From NCBI GenBank assembly GCA_016235595.1, contig JACRJX010000007.1, positions 364,583 to 428,582 of the forward strand: a stretch of DNA of 64,000 nt. The letters run 5' to 3'. This DNA is from Verrucomicrobiota bacterium. GTDB lineage: Bacteria > Verrucomicrobiota > Verrucomicrobiia > CAIQCK01. Made by a program: the position numbers and the translations under genes. Of the stretch, positions 29,727 to 39,450 are shown in pieces (within the stretch, counting starts at the first letter, position 1; every line of letters starts with the position of its first letter). The notes under the pieces were generated by a model. The model ran no database searches, had not been told where the DNA came from, and saw only the letters and a list, made by a program, of their open reading frames with translations.

Positions 29727-30920
29727 ATGAGAATTTCAGCAGCCATCACAAGCGAAACCGACGCGGACAAGATCGTGTCTGAGTTGTGTGGACAGGCTCG
29801 CGCGCATCTCGGCGCGGCGAAAGTGGATCTGGCCTTGCTTTTTGTTTCGCCGCGGTTCGTTGGCGCGTTGCCGGATCTCATCGAAGACATTCACCTCCAC
29901 CTCGGCGCGCGGTGTCTTGTCGGATGCACCGGCGCCGGCATCATTGGCGAGGACCGCGAGGTGGAGCGGGCGCCCGCCGTTTCGCTCTGGGCGGCCTCAA
30001 TGCCCGGTGTGACGGTCCAGCCGTTCCGGATCACGCAGCACCAGGTGGAGGAATCCAACGGCCCTGCGTTCTGGCACTCGGAGCTGGGCATTGGGCCGGA
30101 GGATGAACCGTCCCTCATCTTCCTGCCGGATCCTTTCAGCATAGACGCCACGCGCGCGGTGGAGGAGCTGGGCGCGGCGTATCCTGGCCGGCCGCTTGTC
30201 GGCGGGCTGGCCAGCGGCGGTCGCCAGGCGGGCGAGAACCGTGTGTGGATCAACGAGAAGGTTTTCGAGGACGGGGCGATTGGGGTGGCGTTGTGCGGTG
30301 CGGTGCGGTTGCGCGCCATCGTCAGCCAGGGTTGCCGGCCCATCGGGGAGCCCCTCATCGTCACCAAAGCCCAACGGAATGTCATCGTCGAGTTGGCCAA
30401 TCAGCCGCCGGTGGTGGCACTGCAGGAAACGCTCCGGGCCCTTTCCGAGCAGGATCGCCAGCTTGCGCAACAGGCGCTGTTTGTCGGCCGCGTCATCAAC
30501 GAATACCAGTCCGAGTTCCATCGCGGCGATTTCCTCATCCGCAACATCGTCGGCCTCGACCCGAACAACGGCGCCATTGCCATCGGTGACCGCGAGATTC
30601 GTCCCGGTCAGACGATCCAGTTCCAACTGCGCGACGGCGCCACCGCCAATGAGGATATGCGCGAGATGATCGAGAAGCAGGAGGCGTCGCTTGCGAAGCA
30701 CCCGCCGGGGGGCGCGCTGATCTTCTCCTGCCTCGGCCGCGGCGAGAACCTGTTTGGCAAGCCAAACCACGACGTGAACCTCATCCGTGAGAAGATTGGC
30801 CCCCTGCCGCTCGCGGGTTTCTTCTGCAACGGCGAGATCGGCCCGGTCGGCGACAAGGTCTTTGTCCACGGCTTCACCAGCGTGATCGCGCTCTTCGAGC
30901 CGGTTGACAAGGAGAACTGA
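29727..30920 (+). CDS. FIST-domain sensory protein
   Basis: The product is 397 aa, matching the FIST_N plus FIST_C architecture. Typical segments are LVGCTGAGIIGEDREVE, PLVGGLASGGRQ, GVALCGAVRLRAIVSQGCRPIGEP and GALIFSCLGRGENLFG ... PLAGFFCNGEIGPVG. FIST domains are thought to bind small ligands such as amino acids and often feed signalling proteins, but this one stands alone. It has no signal peptide, so it is cytosolic. It follows the ClpX-like gene by 75 nt and converges on mscS. Confidence 0.9.
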   Translation: MRISAAITSETDADKIVSELCGQARAHLGAAKVDLALLFVSPRFVGALPDLIEDIHLHLGARCLVGCTGAGIIGEDREVERAPAVSLWAASMPGVTVQPFRITQHQVEESNGPAFWHSELGIGPEDEPSLIFLPDPFSIDATRAVEELGAAYPGRPLVGGLASGGRQAGENRVWINEKVFEDGAIGVALCGAVRLRAIVSQGCRPIGEPLIVTKAQRNVIVELANQPPVVALQETLRALSEQDRQLAQQALFVGRVINEYQSEFHRGDFLIRNIVGLDPNNGAIAIGDREIRPGQTIQFQLRDGATANEDMREMIEKQEASLAKHPPGGALIFSCLGRGENLFGKPNHDVNLIREKIGPLPLAGFFCNGEIGPVGDKVFVHGFTSVIALFEPVDKEN

Positions 30921-30941
30921 CGCGGCGCGAAGTCTCCGCGG

Positions 30942-31778
30942 CTATGCCGCATTCGCAGGGCCGGCCGGTGTGTTCAGCATCCGAACCTCGTGCTGGGGGA
31001 ACGGCATTTCGATGCGTTTTTCGCGGAACTTCTCGATGATGGCCTGGTAGATTTCCTGCTGGGCCGGCCCGTAGTCTTGCAGCACGACCCATGCGAAGAT
31101 GGAGAAATTGATGCTGCTGTCACCCAGTGAATTAATGATAACGGACGGCGCCGGGTCCTTCAAGACGCGCGAGTTGGCGTTGAGAATTTCGCTGATCGTG
31201 GAGGACACGAGGTTCATGTCGGAATCGTAAGCCACGCCGACGCTGAGCTTGAGCTGTCGCGTCGTGCCGTAGTTGTGAAGGATTTCGCCGATGATCTTCT
31301 TGTTGGGGATGACGACCTTGGATCCATCTCCGAGAACCAGCACGGTGGAGAACAACTCGACGTTGGCAACCTGGCCGGTTTCTCCCAGAATCTCGATGTA
31401 TTCACCGACGCGGAATCGTTTGACGAAAATGATCTGCAAGCCGGCGACGAGGTTGCCAAGCACACCCTGCATGGCCAGCGCGATGCCGGCGCCGGCCACG
31501 CCGATGCCTGCGACCATCGGCGCGATGGCCACGCCGAGCTTTTCGAGCGCCAACACGCCCGCCAGCATAAACACCAGCAGCTTGACGACACGCACGATGA
31601 GCGTGCGCACCGGCAGATCCAGTTTCTGCTTGGTGAGCCAGCCCTCGAGCTGTCTGCCCAGCCAGCGCGCGACCAACGCGCTAATGACGAGGATCGCTAT
31701 CACGCCGAGGATGTCGAACCCCTTGCGGATGACGAAGTCCACGATGGTGTCTTTCCATGTCATCAGAGTGTTGTGCAT
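30942..31778 (-). CDS. Small-conductance mechanosensitive channel (MscS family)
   Basis: The product is 278 aa, the size of E. coli MscS. It has three membrane helices, the pore helix GVAGAGIALAMQGVLGNLVAGLQIIF, and a beta domain with FRVGEYIEILGETGQV and FSTVLVLGDGSKVVIPNKKIIGEILHNY. It opens under membrane tension to release solutes during hypo-osmotic shock. It is the only MscS here and is convergent with the FIST gene. Confidence 0.93.
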   Translation of the reverse strand: MHNTLMTWKDTIVDFVIRKGFDILGVIAILVISALVARWLGRQLEGWLTKQKLDLPVRTLIVRVVKLLVFMLAGVLALEKLGVAIAPMVAGIGVAGAGIALAMQGVLGNLVAGLQIIFVKRFRVGEYIEILGETGQVANVELFSTVLVLGDGSKVVIPNKKIIGEILHNYGTTRQLKLSVGVAYDSDMNLVSSTISEILNANSRVLKDPAPSVIINSLGDSSINFSIFAWVVLQDYGPAQQEIYQAIIEKFREKRIEMPFPQHEVRMLNTPAGPANAA

Positions 31779-31958
31779 GTGTTGCTCCTATCTGCGCTCT
31801 CGGTCTGAAAAAGATGGTGCATTCTACACGCGGTCGCTGGTTACGCAAGCAGACCGTGCGAATGCGAAAGAACATCCAGCCTCTGCGCGCCACTTCTCGT
31901 CCCCGGCGTCTCTGTGTTGAAATCTTCCACCCCTCACAACGGTTCCCGGATTGCCTTG

Positions 31959-32492
31959 CTACTTCGCCTGCCGTTGGGCTTCGGCCATCTTCTTGTTCAT
32001 CGCTTCGCGCTCCTTGTAGAACGCGTTGAGCTTTAAGCGCACTGTCTCCGACTGCATGCGGGCCGCATTCGCACGCGTTCGGACTTCGGCTTCACGCTTG
32101 TCCAACGCCGTCCGTTGCGTTGCGGATTCCTTGAGCCTGTTGCGGCTGCGGATGAAATTTTCGAGCGTCTCCTGGGCCTTGGCGGCGATTTTTTCACGAT
32201 GGATGACTTCGTTCTCGGCAGCCTTGATCGACATGTCGAGGCGTTCCTTGTCTTTTGGCCCGAACGCGATGTTTTTAGCTGCCTCACTATCCTTAACCTC
32301 GGCGATGTCGCCCTTGTTGATGGTCATGCGGTAGACGCCGTTGGACGCCTGCACGAGGATGACCAGCTTCTCGCTGTTGTCCACAAGGACTGCCCCCGTC
32401 ACTTTTTTGCCGTTCTTGAGCGTGACATCCACTTCTGCCGCGTTCGCGGTCACAGCAGCGAAGAGGAGGATCAGAAAGAGAAGATGTTTCAT
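31959..32492 (-). CDS. Exported coiled-coil protein, unknown function
   Basis: The product is 177 aa from ATG 32492 (MKHLLFLILLFAAVTANAAE), with a clear signal peptide. Residues 20-75 form a small beta-rich unit (VDVTLKNGKKVTGAVLVDNSEKLVI read in part). The remainder is a charged coiled coil rich in Lys, Glu, Arg and Ala. It is a paralogue of the protein at 33446-34288, which carries two copies of the beta-rich unit. I do not recognise a named family. Confidence 0.75.
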   Translation of the reverse strand: MKHLLFLILLFAAVTANAAEVDVTLKNGKKVTGAVLVDNSEKLVILVQASNGVYRMTINKGDIAEVKDSEAAKNIAFGPKDKERLDMSIKAAENEVIHREKIAAKAQETLENFIRSRNRLKESATQRTALDKREAEVRTRANAARMQSETVRLKLNAFYKEREAMNKKMAEAQRQAK

Positions 32493-32610
32493 CGCAGGCG
32501 CCATTCTACCAGTGGCGATCAAGAAAGTCGCCCAGATTCATGGCGACGCCCGCTGCAAACGAATCCTTGCGCGGGGCCATCCCGTTATTGGCTTGCTGAC
32601 AGCGGCGCGC

Positions 32611-33336
32611 TTACTCTGCGCTATAGGCTTTGGTTTTGTCCGTGCTGCAATCGCCGTTGACGTTGATGACGGTCAACTTGCCGTAGCCATGTTTGAGGTC
32701 GTTGGCAAAGTCATAAAGCGCGCCGATGACGGTGAGTTTGCCTTCCTTCACTTCCGGCTCGAACTTCCTGACCGCCGCATTCACCTGATTGTTCACGTTG
32801 AGGGTGACGTTCTCCACCATGTTGCCGCCCTTGGCGATCTTGAGCGTGTTCAGTTCCTTGCAGATGGGCTGGGATTCGGACGAGTACTCCCCCGAGGCGG
32901 CCTTGATGGCGCCGCAGCGCGTGTGCCCGATAATCAGCAGCACGGGCGTGTGCAGATGATGCACGCCGTATTCCACAGACCCCTCGGCGGTGGAGATTTG
33001 GTTGCCGATGTTGCGAATGACGAACAGTTCGTTGTCCGGCTCGGCGCTGATGGCCTGCATCTGGACGCGCGAGTCGCAGCATGAAATGACGGTTGCCTTG
33101 GGATGTTGCGCCTCCAGAAAGGGATGGAAGTGGTTCGGGCCGGTCCTGTTCACAAAGCCGGCGTTGGCGGTCAGGATGTGGTGGAGAATCGCCTGGACCT
33201 GCCCGGCATCAACGTGCGCAGCGCCGTGGCCGGCGTGGTCGTCGGCGAAGACCGGAGTCAATGTGATTGAAACGACGGCCAGGATGCCGAAGGCCAACGT
33301 TCTCAAGGCAGCATACGTCTGTGTGACATGTGTCAT
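32611..33336 (-). CDS. Exported beta-carbonic anhydrase
   Basis: The product is 241 aa. The zinc ligands Cys-Asp-Ser-Arg (in VISCCDSRVQMQ) and His-x-x-Cys (GHTRCGAIK) define the beta class, and RNIGNQI is also typical. A signal peptide (about residues 1-31, ending VFA-DD) puts it in the periplasm, where it would interconvert CO2 and bicarbonate. An inverted repeat CGATATCC/GGATATCG (33339-33346 and 33362-33369) spans the AGGA ribosome binding site. It is flanked by the two paralogous exported coiled-coil genes. Confidence 0.94.
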   Translation of the reverse strand: MTHVTQTYAALRTLAFGILAVVSITLTPVFADDHAGHGAAHVDAGQVQAILHHILTANAGFVNRTGPNHFHPFLEAQHPKATVISCCDSRVQMQAISAEPDNELFVIRNIGNQISTAEGSVEYGVHHLHTPVLLIIGHTRCGAIKAASGEYSSESQPICKELNTLKIAKGGNMVENVTLNVNNQVNAAVRKFEPEVKEGKLTVIGALYDFANDLKHGYGKLTVINVNGDCSTDKTKAYSAE

Positions 33337-33445
33337 AGCGATATCCTGTGTTGTGTTGACGGGATATCGGCAGATGTCGAGAGGCTATGAAGCTGTTTTG
33401 TCGGCCAAGGTCTGCGAACCGGCTGGTCAGATGCAACTGATGCGT

Positions 33446-34288
33446 CTACTTCACAAAGCCTCTTTGCTTCTCCAGTCTGGAGAGGTCACGGTTCACAAAC
33501 TCGAGTTCGTTTCGGAGTGCCTCAACTTTTGCTTTTGCAGTGTTTGCAGCGATTTGTGCCCCTTTGAGTTGCACTCGGAGTTCATTTTCCTTTTGGTCTG
33601 ATTCTTTTCTCTGCTTCAGTGATTCCGGATTCGCTCGCCGTTGGCGGAGAAAACTATCCATCAGATTCTGGGCTTTGGGGACATTCTCCTGACGGCGGCG
33701 CACTTCTTCTTCGGCGGCAGTGATATCCTTTTCAATTCTCTCTTTGGTTTGCCTGGCGATGGCCAGTCTTTGTTCCGCCCGATGATCCACGAACTCGACG
33801 ATGTCAGCCTTGTTGATGGTCTTCTGCACGCAGTGATCGGCATCCCAAGCGCGTAGCGATATCACCCTATCGTCTTGCGAAACGAACAGCCCCGAAATCC
33901 TGGAGCCGTCTTTCAGTTTCAGTTCTATTTCGGATTCACGAATGAACCCGTTTGGGAGCGAGCCGGTTTTCTTTCGCTCCTTCTCCATTAGCTCCATGAG
34001 CTTCTTGGTTTCTTCTGTCCGCTTCGCGCTTTCCACCGTTATTGCCTTGATCCTTGCGATCTCTGCTTCGCGCTCCGCTGTCAGGTCTGCGATATCGACG
34101 ACATCCTTCTTGTCCACCGATCTCATTGAGGCGCGCCCATCCTTGGATGTGGCGATTCCCATTTGCTTGTCGTTCTGCCAGACTAGAATGCCAGACACAT
34201 TCGATCCGTCCTTAAGGGTGACGCGCACCTCCGCAGCGTTGACACAAATCGCTGCAATGAACAGGAGCAGCAGAAGAACTCGTTTCAT
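33446..34288 (-). CDS. Exported coiled-coil protein with two beta-rich units, unknown function
   Basis: The product is 280 aa with a signal peptide (MKRVLLLLLFIAAICVNAAE). Two copies of a small beta unit start near residues 21 (VRVTLKDGSNVSGILVW) and 119 (IELKLKDGSRISGLFVS). They are separated and followed by charged coiled coils. Both units share an R/L-x-I-N/D-K-x-D-I/V-x-x pattern with the protein at 31959-32492, so the two genes are paralogues around the carbonic anhydrase. Codon use is less GC-rich than in neighbours. No known function. Confidence 0.75.
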   Translation of the reverse strand: MKRVLLLLLFIAAICVNAAEVRVTLKDGSNVSGILVWQNDKQMGIATSKDGRASMRSVDKKDVVDIADLTAEREAEIARIKAITVESAKRTEETKKLMELMEKERKKTGSLPNGFIRESEIELKLKDGSRISGLFVSQDDRVISLRAWDADHCVQKTINKADIVEFVDHRAEQRLAIARQTKERIEKDITAAEEEVRRRQENVPKAQNLMDSFLRQRRANPESLKQRKESDQKENELRVQLKGAQIAANTAKAKVEALRNELEFVNRDLSRLEKQRGFVK

Positions 34289-34351
34289 GTATGGTCGCGA
34301 GCGTTCACTTCATCTTGTCGCCAAATAAAAAACCTCTGCGCCCGCCCCCTC

Positions 34352-35500
34352 TCACGGCGCCGATGGCCGCTCCACGAGTTCGCCGGGCTGCGGCGGTGTG
34401 GTGGTGTCAACGTAGGAGCCCTGGCCGTAGGTTGATGCTTTCCCGGATGGACGCTGCTTCTCGATCAGGATATTTGTGACCTCGCATCCTCCGGTTGTTA
34501 TCGTCAGCGGAGAGCGCGTGTATTTGTAGCCTTCGTATTCCGTGAAGAAGTTGACCGTGACACGTTTGCCGGCATCCTTCTGCGGGATGGGGAACGATCG
34601 GCTGAGTGGATGCCGCACGGTCTTCGCGTCCTTGGCGGGAGGAAGCTCGCCGCAGAGCGTCACGGTGGGCTTCGGCCCGGTCACGCGCACCACGTCGAAC
34701 GATGTCGAATACCACCCCGCGATGACTGGCGCGCGCGTGCGGCCATTGCTGCCGCCTTCCCAGAGATTCTCCACCCGCACACCGCAGCCGGGCCGCCGCT
34801 TCGGCACAGCGGCACGGTCCTTGACGCCCAGTCCTGCGGCGATCGCGTCGGCCAGCAGCTTTCCCAGCACCTTGTAGCCTTCCCGGGTCGGGTGCAGCTT
34901 GATCATCGGGCCCCAGTTCTCGATGGCGCGGACCGGCTTTTCGAGTTCCACCCAAACCACCTTGTCCTTCGGGAACGCTGCCATCTTCTGCCGCAACACC
35001 ACGTTCGTCGCGGAGTTGGTCTTGTCGCGAAGCGGGTTGGCCGTCGAGCAAGGGAGGATGCTGCACAGGAACACCTTTTTGACCGACGGCTTCTTCAACA
35101 ATCCCTCCACGATGGCGATGATGCGGCCGGCGGTGGCGGCGGCGTGCGTCTCGATGGCGGACGCGTCCTTGATGCTGTTGTCGTTCGTGCCGATGTGCAG
35201 CGAATAGTAAGGACAATCCGGGATGTCGTCGAGGCGCGCGAGCACCCTGTGCGTGCTGTTGCCGCCTTCGCCCGCGTGGCTGTAGCCGAGCTTGGCCGTG
35301 TGCGTGCCGACAAAAGCCAGCGCGGGAAGCTGCTCAAGGAGATATTGCCGCCAGTAATCGCCTTCGCCCGCCCAAGTGATGCTGTCGCCGATCATGCACA
35401 GCGGAATTTGCGGCACGTCAGTGGGCGCCGGCCTGTCCGAGGCCAGCAGAACGAATGGCAGGAACCACATCGCGACCGTCGCTGCGGTGAAACGTTTCAT
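34352..35500 (-). CDS. Exported SGNH/GDSL-type hydrolase
   Basis: The product is 382 aa from ATG 35500 (MKRFTAATVAMWFLPFVLLAS), with a signal peptide. SGNH blocks are visible: GDSITW (nucleophile Ser), a Gly-containing block II (GEGGNSTHR), GTNDNS (block III Asn) and LHPTREGY (block V His). These enzymes are esterases, often acetyl- or sugar-ester hydrolases acting on polysaccharides. The C-terminal 130 residues look like an extra beta domain. The substrate is unknown. It may support the carbohydrate-degrading lifestyle suggested at 52-58 kb. Confidence 0.85.
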   Translation of the reverse strand: MKRFTAATVAMWFLPFVLLASDRPAPTDVPQIPLCMIGDSITWAGEGDYWRQYLLEQLPALAFVGTHTAKLGYSHAGEGGNSTHRVLARLDDIPDCPYYSLHIGTNDNSIKDASAIETHAAATAGRIIAIVEGLLKKPSVKKVFLCSILPCSTANPLRDKTNSATNVVLRQKMAAFPKDKVVWVELEKPVRAIENWGPMIKLHPTREGYKVLGKLLADAIAAGLGVKDRAAVPKRRPGCGVRVENLWEGGSNGRTRAPVIAGWYSTSFDVVRVTGPKPTVTLCGELPPAKDAKTVRHPLSRSFPIPQKDAGKRVTVNFFTEYEGYKYTRSPLTITTGGCEVTNILIEKQRPSGKASTYGQGSYVDTTTPPQPGELVERPSAP

Positions 35501-35690
35501 GGAGGATATTCTTAAACCTACACGGGACTGGTCACAAGTCACTACGAAGTGAAAGGAACACCAGCCACGCTGGCATGTGAAATCCAAACACACTGCAAAC
35601 CTGTTGCAGTTTCACTTTGGGTTTCGTGTTCTTCTCACCACCATCACCCTTCTCATTCCGCAAATATCCAGGTGCAATCTAGGGTGCGAC

Positions 35691-36845
35691 CTAATGCGCG
35701 ATCTTATCATCCTCGATGATACCTCGTTCGATCAAAGCATCTCGGACGATGGTAAGCAATTCGTCGTCAGACTGAAGGAAACGCCCCATGCTTTTGTGGT
35801 TCTCGATTCCAAGTTTGAGCTTCCTGGCAATCGCCAGGATCAGCTTTCGGCGATCCTGGGAAAATGTTCTTTGGTTCGCAGGATATGCGTCCAGAAGGCA
35901 CTTATAAAGAATCAACCCATCATCCTGATTGCCATACCAGATTAGCGGTAGGATGCCGAAACTCCATCGGTACCGCTCGTTGCAGTTCGGTTCTTTTGCG
36001 ACGACACGATAGATGGGAACCAAACGAGCGCATTTCTTGTTCCCCTCAAACTTCCGCTCAAAGAAGAAGTAATGACGAAACAGCTGACGATAGGCGCGTT
36101 CAGTTCCACTGCTGCCCCATGGCTCCATATTAAAAGACAACTGATCCGTCGGCAGCGTGCCTTTCAGAAACCCTCCGATGTCATCCGCAGCCATCTGCAT
36201 ATAGGACTTATCGCCTGTTGCATAGAGAACAGCAGCGAGTGCGGCTCGCTTCACCCAGATGTTCTTGCTTTCCAGGAATGGCGAAACACGCCGAACATCT
36301 TCGACTGACAAGATCGGCCCCAGTTGCATAATCAGATGGCGCTGGCGGTTTTCCGATTTCTCATCGGCGAGTTCATCGAGTATCTCGTGAGCCAATACTC
36401 GTATCGCTTCATTAGGTGTCTGAACTGGTGAAAAGACACGCTGATGAGCTGGCACCACACTCCCCATGACGTAGTTACTGGAACTCGGGCTTGGATGGTA
36501 ACGATCTGGAAACAGCAGAATGCAGAATGCGCCGTCTTTGAGCGGGACCAACACCTCCGGCCAGAAAAAACCAGACGAGAAAACCTCGATTCTTGAGCCT
36601 TTCAATGTTGCCGGCCCAAAGATTACCGATTCGATCTCGAAGGTGATGCGTGAGGGAACTTGTTCCGCGTCGTGTTTTCGCCGCATGTCTCTCTCAACAA
36701 CTCGCCCGGCCACAGCCAGAGACTTCCAATGAAGAGCATCATTTATATCCATATTGCCCACAACTATGAAGGCAGACGCTGAGCGCGCGAAGTAGAGCAG
36801 TGCCGATGCGAAGACCAGCGTCTTGAAATATGGCCGAAACATCAT
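35691..36845 (-). CDS. Exported protein of unknown function
   Basis: The product is 384 aa. It has an N-terminal signal sequence (MMFRPYFKTLVFASALLYFARSASA, quoted in part) and GGAGACGCC before the start. The first 130 residues look beta-rich with a segment (FEIESVIFGP) similar in style to secreted proteins that carry a Sm-like barrel. The rest is helical, perhaps degenerate HEAT repeats (VKRAALAAVLYATG). The gene is clearly less GC-rich than its neighbours, which may mean recent acquisition. I do not recognise the family. Confidence 0.72.
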   Translation of the reverse strand: MMFRPYFKTLVFASALLYFARSASAFIVVGNMDINDALHWKSLAVAGRVVERDMRRKHDAEQVPSRITFEIESVIFGPATLKGSRIEVFSSGFFWPEVLVPLKDGAFCILLFPDRYHPSPSSSNYVMGSVVPAHQRVFSPVQTPNEAIRVLAHEILDELADEKSENRQRHLIMQLGPILSVEDVRRVSPFLESKNIWVKRAALAAVLYATGDKSYMQMAADDIGGFLKGTLPTDQLSFNMEPWGSSGTERAYRQLFRHYFFFERKFEGNKKCARLVPIYRVVAKEPNCNERYRWSFGILPLIWYGNQDDGLILYKCLLDAYPANQRTFSQDRRKLILAIARKLKLGIENHKSMGRFLQSDDELLTIVRDALIERGIIEDDKIAH

Positions 36846-36869
36846 GGCGTCTCCGATCTGCAGTATAGG

Positions 36870-39431
36870 TTACTTCACCTTATCCCCGAACAAAAACAAC
36901 TGCGGGGGCGGCTCGCTGACTTTGCCGGGCTTGCCTGCCGCTTTCCCCTTGCCTTTTCCCACCTTCCCCTTGCCGCGTCCGTGCTCGTGCTGGGCGATCT
37001 TGGGCTGGCCTTCGGGCGTCAGCTCGCTCTCTTCGAGGTTGCGCAGGATTTCCTTGGCGCGTTCGATGACGGGGCGGGGCAGGCCGGCGAGGCGGGCGAC
37101 GTGGATGCCGTAGCTCTTATCGGTGCCGCCTTCGACAATCTTGCGGATGAAGATGATCTGGTCGCTCCACTCGCGGACGGCGACGTTGTAGTTCTTGACG
37201 GCGGAACAGGTGCGGGCCAGTTCGGTCAGCTCGTGGTAGTGGGTGGCGAAGAGGGTCTTGGCCTTGACTTCGTTGTGCAGATGCTCGGCGACGCTCCAGG
37301 CGATGGAGAGGCCGTCAAAGGTGCTGGTGCCACGGCCGATCTCGTCAAGGATGACGAGGCTCTTGGCGGTGGCGTTGTTGAGGATGTTGGCGGTCTCGTT
37401 CATTTCCACCATGAACGTGCTCTGGCCGCGCACGAGATCGTCGCTTGCGCCGACGCGGGTGAAGATGCGGTCCACGATGCCGACGGTGGCCTTGGCGGCG
37501 GGAATCCACGAGCCGATCTGCGCCATGAGCACCAGCAGCGCCACCTGCCGGATGTAGGTGCTCTTGCCGGCCATGTTCGGGCCGGTGATGACGAGCACGC
37601 GCGCCTCGGAGCCGTTCATGACGGTGTCGTTGGGCACGAACCGCTCCTCGGTCATGAGCTGCTCGACGACCGGATGCCGCCCGTCGCGGATCTCGATGCG
37701 GGCCTCGTCGTTGACCTCCGGGCAGCAGTAGTTCTGGTGCCGCGCCAGCTCGGCGAACCCGGCCAGCACGTCGAGCTGCGCCAGCGCCGCGGCGGTGTTC
37801 TGGATCGAGGCGGTCTGCTCCAGCACCTTCAGCCGCACCTGCTCGAACAGCTCGCGCTCCAGCTTCGACGCGCGCTCGTCGGCGCCGAGGATCTTGCCCT
37901 CGACCTCCTTCAACTCCGGCGTGATGAACCGCTCGCCGTTGGCGATGGTCTGTTTGCGGATGTAGTTCTCCGGCACCTTGGCGAGGTTGGACTTGGTGAT
38001 CTCGATGAAGTAGCCGAAGACCTGGTTGTAGCGGACCTTCAGCGAGGAGATGCCGGTGCGCCCGATCTCGTCCTGCTGCAGCTTCGCGATCCACTCCTTG
38101 CCTCCTTTCGAAGCCCGGCGCAGTTCGTCCAGCTCCGGGCTGAACCCGTCGCGGATGAGGCCGCCCTCGTTGAGCGAGAGCGGCGGCTCGTCGGTGATGG
38201 CGCGCTGGATGAGGTCACAGACATCGGGCAGTTCGATGATGCCGCCGCGCAGCAGCACGCCGAGCGGCGTGACGAGCGGTTCGAGGATGCTCTTGAGCAA
38301 CGGCAGCACGGCGAGCGATTCCTTCAGGCCGAGCAGGTCGCGGGCGTTGCCGTGGCCGGTCGTGAGCCGGCCGAGGATGCGCTCGAGGTCCTTCACCTCC
38401 GTGAGCTGGTCGCGGAAGTCGGCGAGCACGTCCACCGCCTCGTGGAACTCGCCGACGACCTTCTGCCGCGCCTTGACGGCGTCGGCGTTGCGCAGCGGGC
38501 GCGTGATCCATTCGCGAAGGAGCCGCGCGCCCATCGGCGTGACGGTGCGGTTCATCGCGCCGAAGAGCGTCGAGTTCTTCGGCGCGTCGGGCCGGAGCGA
38601 CTCGACCAGTTCGAGGTTGCGCTGCGAGATGGTGTCGAGCACGAGGAACTCGCCGGGCTGATAGACCTGCAGCCGGCGGACGTGGGCGACGTTCCGGCGC
38701 AGGGCGTTTTGCAGGTAGTAGATCGCCGCGCCGGCCGCACCGATGCCGAGTGTCATGCCCGCGCAGCCGAAGCCGTCGAGCGACTGCGTCTTGAAATGGT
38801 CGCGCAGCGCGAAGAACGCCGTCTCGTTCTCGAAGACCCAGTCCTCGTAGCCGGTGAAGACGATGCGCGTGTCGGGCAGCAGCTTCGAGAGGTCGCTGAC
38901 CTTCGCGGCCGGCGCGACGACCTCGGCGGGGCGCGTGCGGGCCAGTTCGCTCGCGAGCGTCTCGGGCGTGTCCAGCTCGGCGAGCTTGAAATCGCCGGTG
39001 GTCAGGTCCACGACCGCGAAGCCGAACCGTTTGCCGTCGGTGGTGAGCGCGGCGAGGTAATTGTTTCGCGAGGCGTCGAGCATCCGGCCGTCGAAGTGCG
39101 CGCCGGGGCTGAGGATCTGGCTGATCTCGCGCTTGACGAGCACGCCGGGGCGCGGCTCCTCCATCTGGTCGCAGATGGCGACCTTCCGTCCCGCGCGCAG
39201 CAGCCGGCCGATGTAGCTCTCGGCGGCGTGGTGCGGGATGCCGCACATCGGGACGTGGTTGCGGTGGGTGAGCGTGACGTTGAGGATCTGCGCGCTGACC
39301 TTGGCGTCGTCGAAAAACATCTCGTAGAAATCGCCGAGCCGGAACAAGAGCAGCGCGTCGGCGGGAATCTCGCGCTTGACGCGGCGATACTGCTGCATCA
39401 TGGGCGTATGTGTGGGGGCGGGCGTCGTCAT
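36870..39431 (-). CDS. mutS: DNA mismatch repair protein MutS
   Basis: The product is 853 aa from ATG 39431 (MTTPAPTHTPMMQQYRRVK), the usual length. The mismatch-reading motif is present as GDFYEMFFDDA (Phe-x-Glu). The ATPase has Walker A GPNMAGKSTY, Walker B SLVILDEIGRGTSTFDG and THYHELTEL. The C-terminus ends in QLFLFGDKVK, a good beta-clamp-binding motif. A Lys/Gly-rich low-complexity linker (GKGKVGKGKGK) precedes it. No mutL is in the window. The frame stays open to 39521, but the added residues are not family-like. Confidence 0.97.
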   Translation of the reverse strand: MTTPAPTHTPMMQQYRRVKREIPADALLLFRLGDFYEMFFDDAKVSAQILNVTLTHRNHVPMCGIPHHAAESYIGRLLRAGRKVAICDQMEEPRPGVLVKREISQILSPGAHFDGRMLDASRNNYLAALTTDGKRFGFAVVDLTTGDFKLAELDTPETLASELARTRPAEVVAPAAKVSDLSKLLPDTRIVFTGYEDWVFENETAFFALRDHFKTQSLDGFGCAGMTLGIGAAGAAIYYLQNALRRNVAHVRRLQVYQPGEFLVLDTISQRNLELVESLRPDAPKNSTLFGAMNRTVTPMGARLLREWITRPLRNADAVKARQKVVGEFHEAVDVLADFRDQLTEVKDLERILGRLTTGHGNARDLLGLKESLAVLPLLKSILEPLVTPLGVLLRGGIIELPDVCDLIQRAITDEPPLSLNEGGLIRDGFSPELDELRRASKGGKEWIAKLQQDEIGRTGISSLKVRYNQVFGYFIEITKSNLAKVPENYIRKQTIANGERFITPELKEVEGKILGADERASKLERELFEQVRLKVLEQTASIQNTAAALAQLDVLAGFAELARHQNYCCPEVNDEARIEIRDGRHPVVEQLMTEERFVPNDTVMNGSEARVLVITGPNMAGKSTYIRQVALLVLMAQIGSWIPAAKATVGIVDRIFTRVGASDDLVRGQSTFMVEMNETANILNNATAKSLVILDEIGRGTSTFDGLSIAWSVAEHLHNEVKAKTLFATHYHELTELARTCSAVKNYNVAVREWSDQIIFIRKIVEGGTDKSYGIHVARLAGLPRPVIERAKEILRNLEESELTPEGQPKIAQHEHGRGKGKVGKGKGKAAGKPGKVSEPPPQLFLFGDKVK

Positions 39432-39450
39432 CGGCGGACACTTTTGTAGC

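Noticed and set aside
33324-33335. TGACATGTGTCA palindrome at the carbonic anhydrase start as a regulator site
   Set aside because: It overlaps codons 1-5 and matches no operator I can name; left out as chance.
36981-39449. 822-codon open frame opposite mutS
   Set aside because: Same antisense artefact; the composition is biased and MutS motifs on the minus strand are complete.
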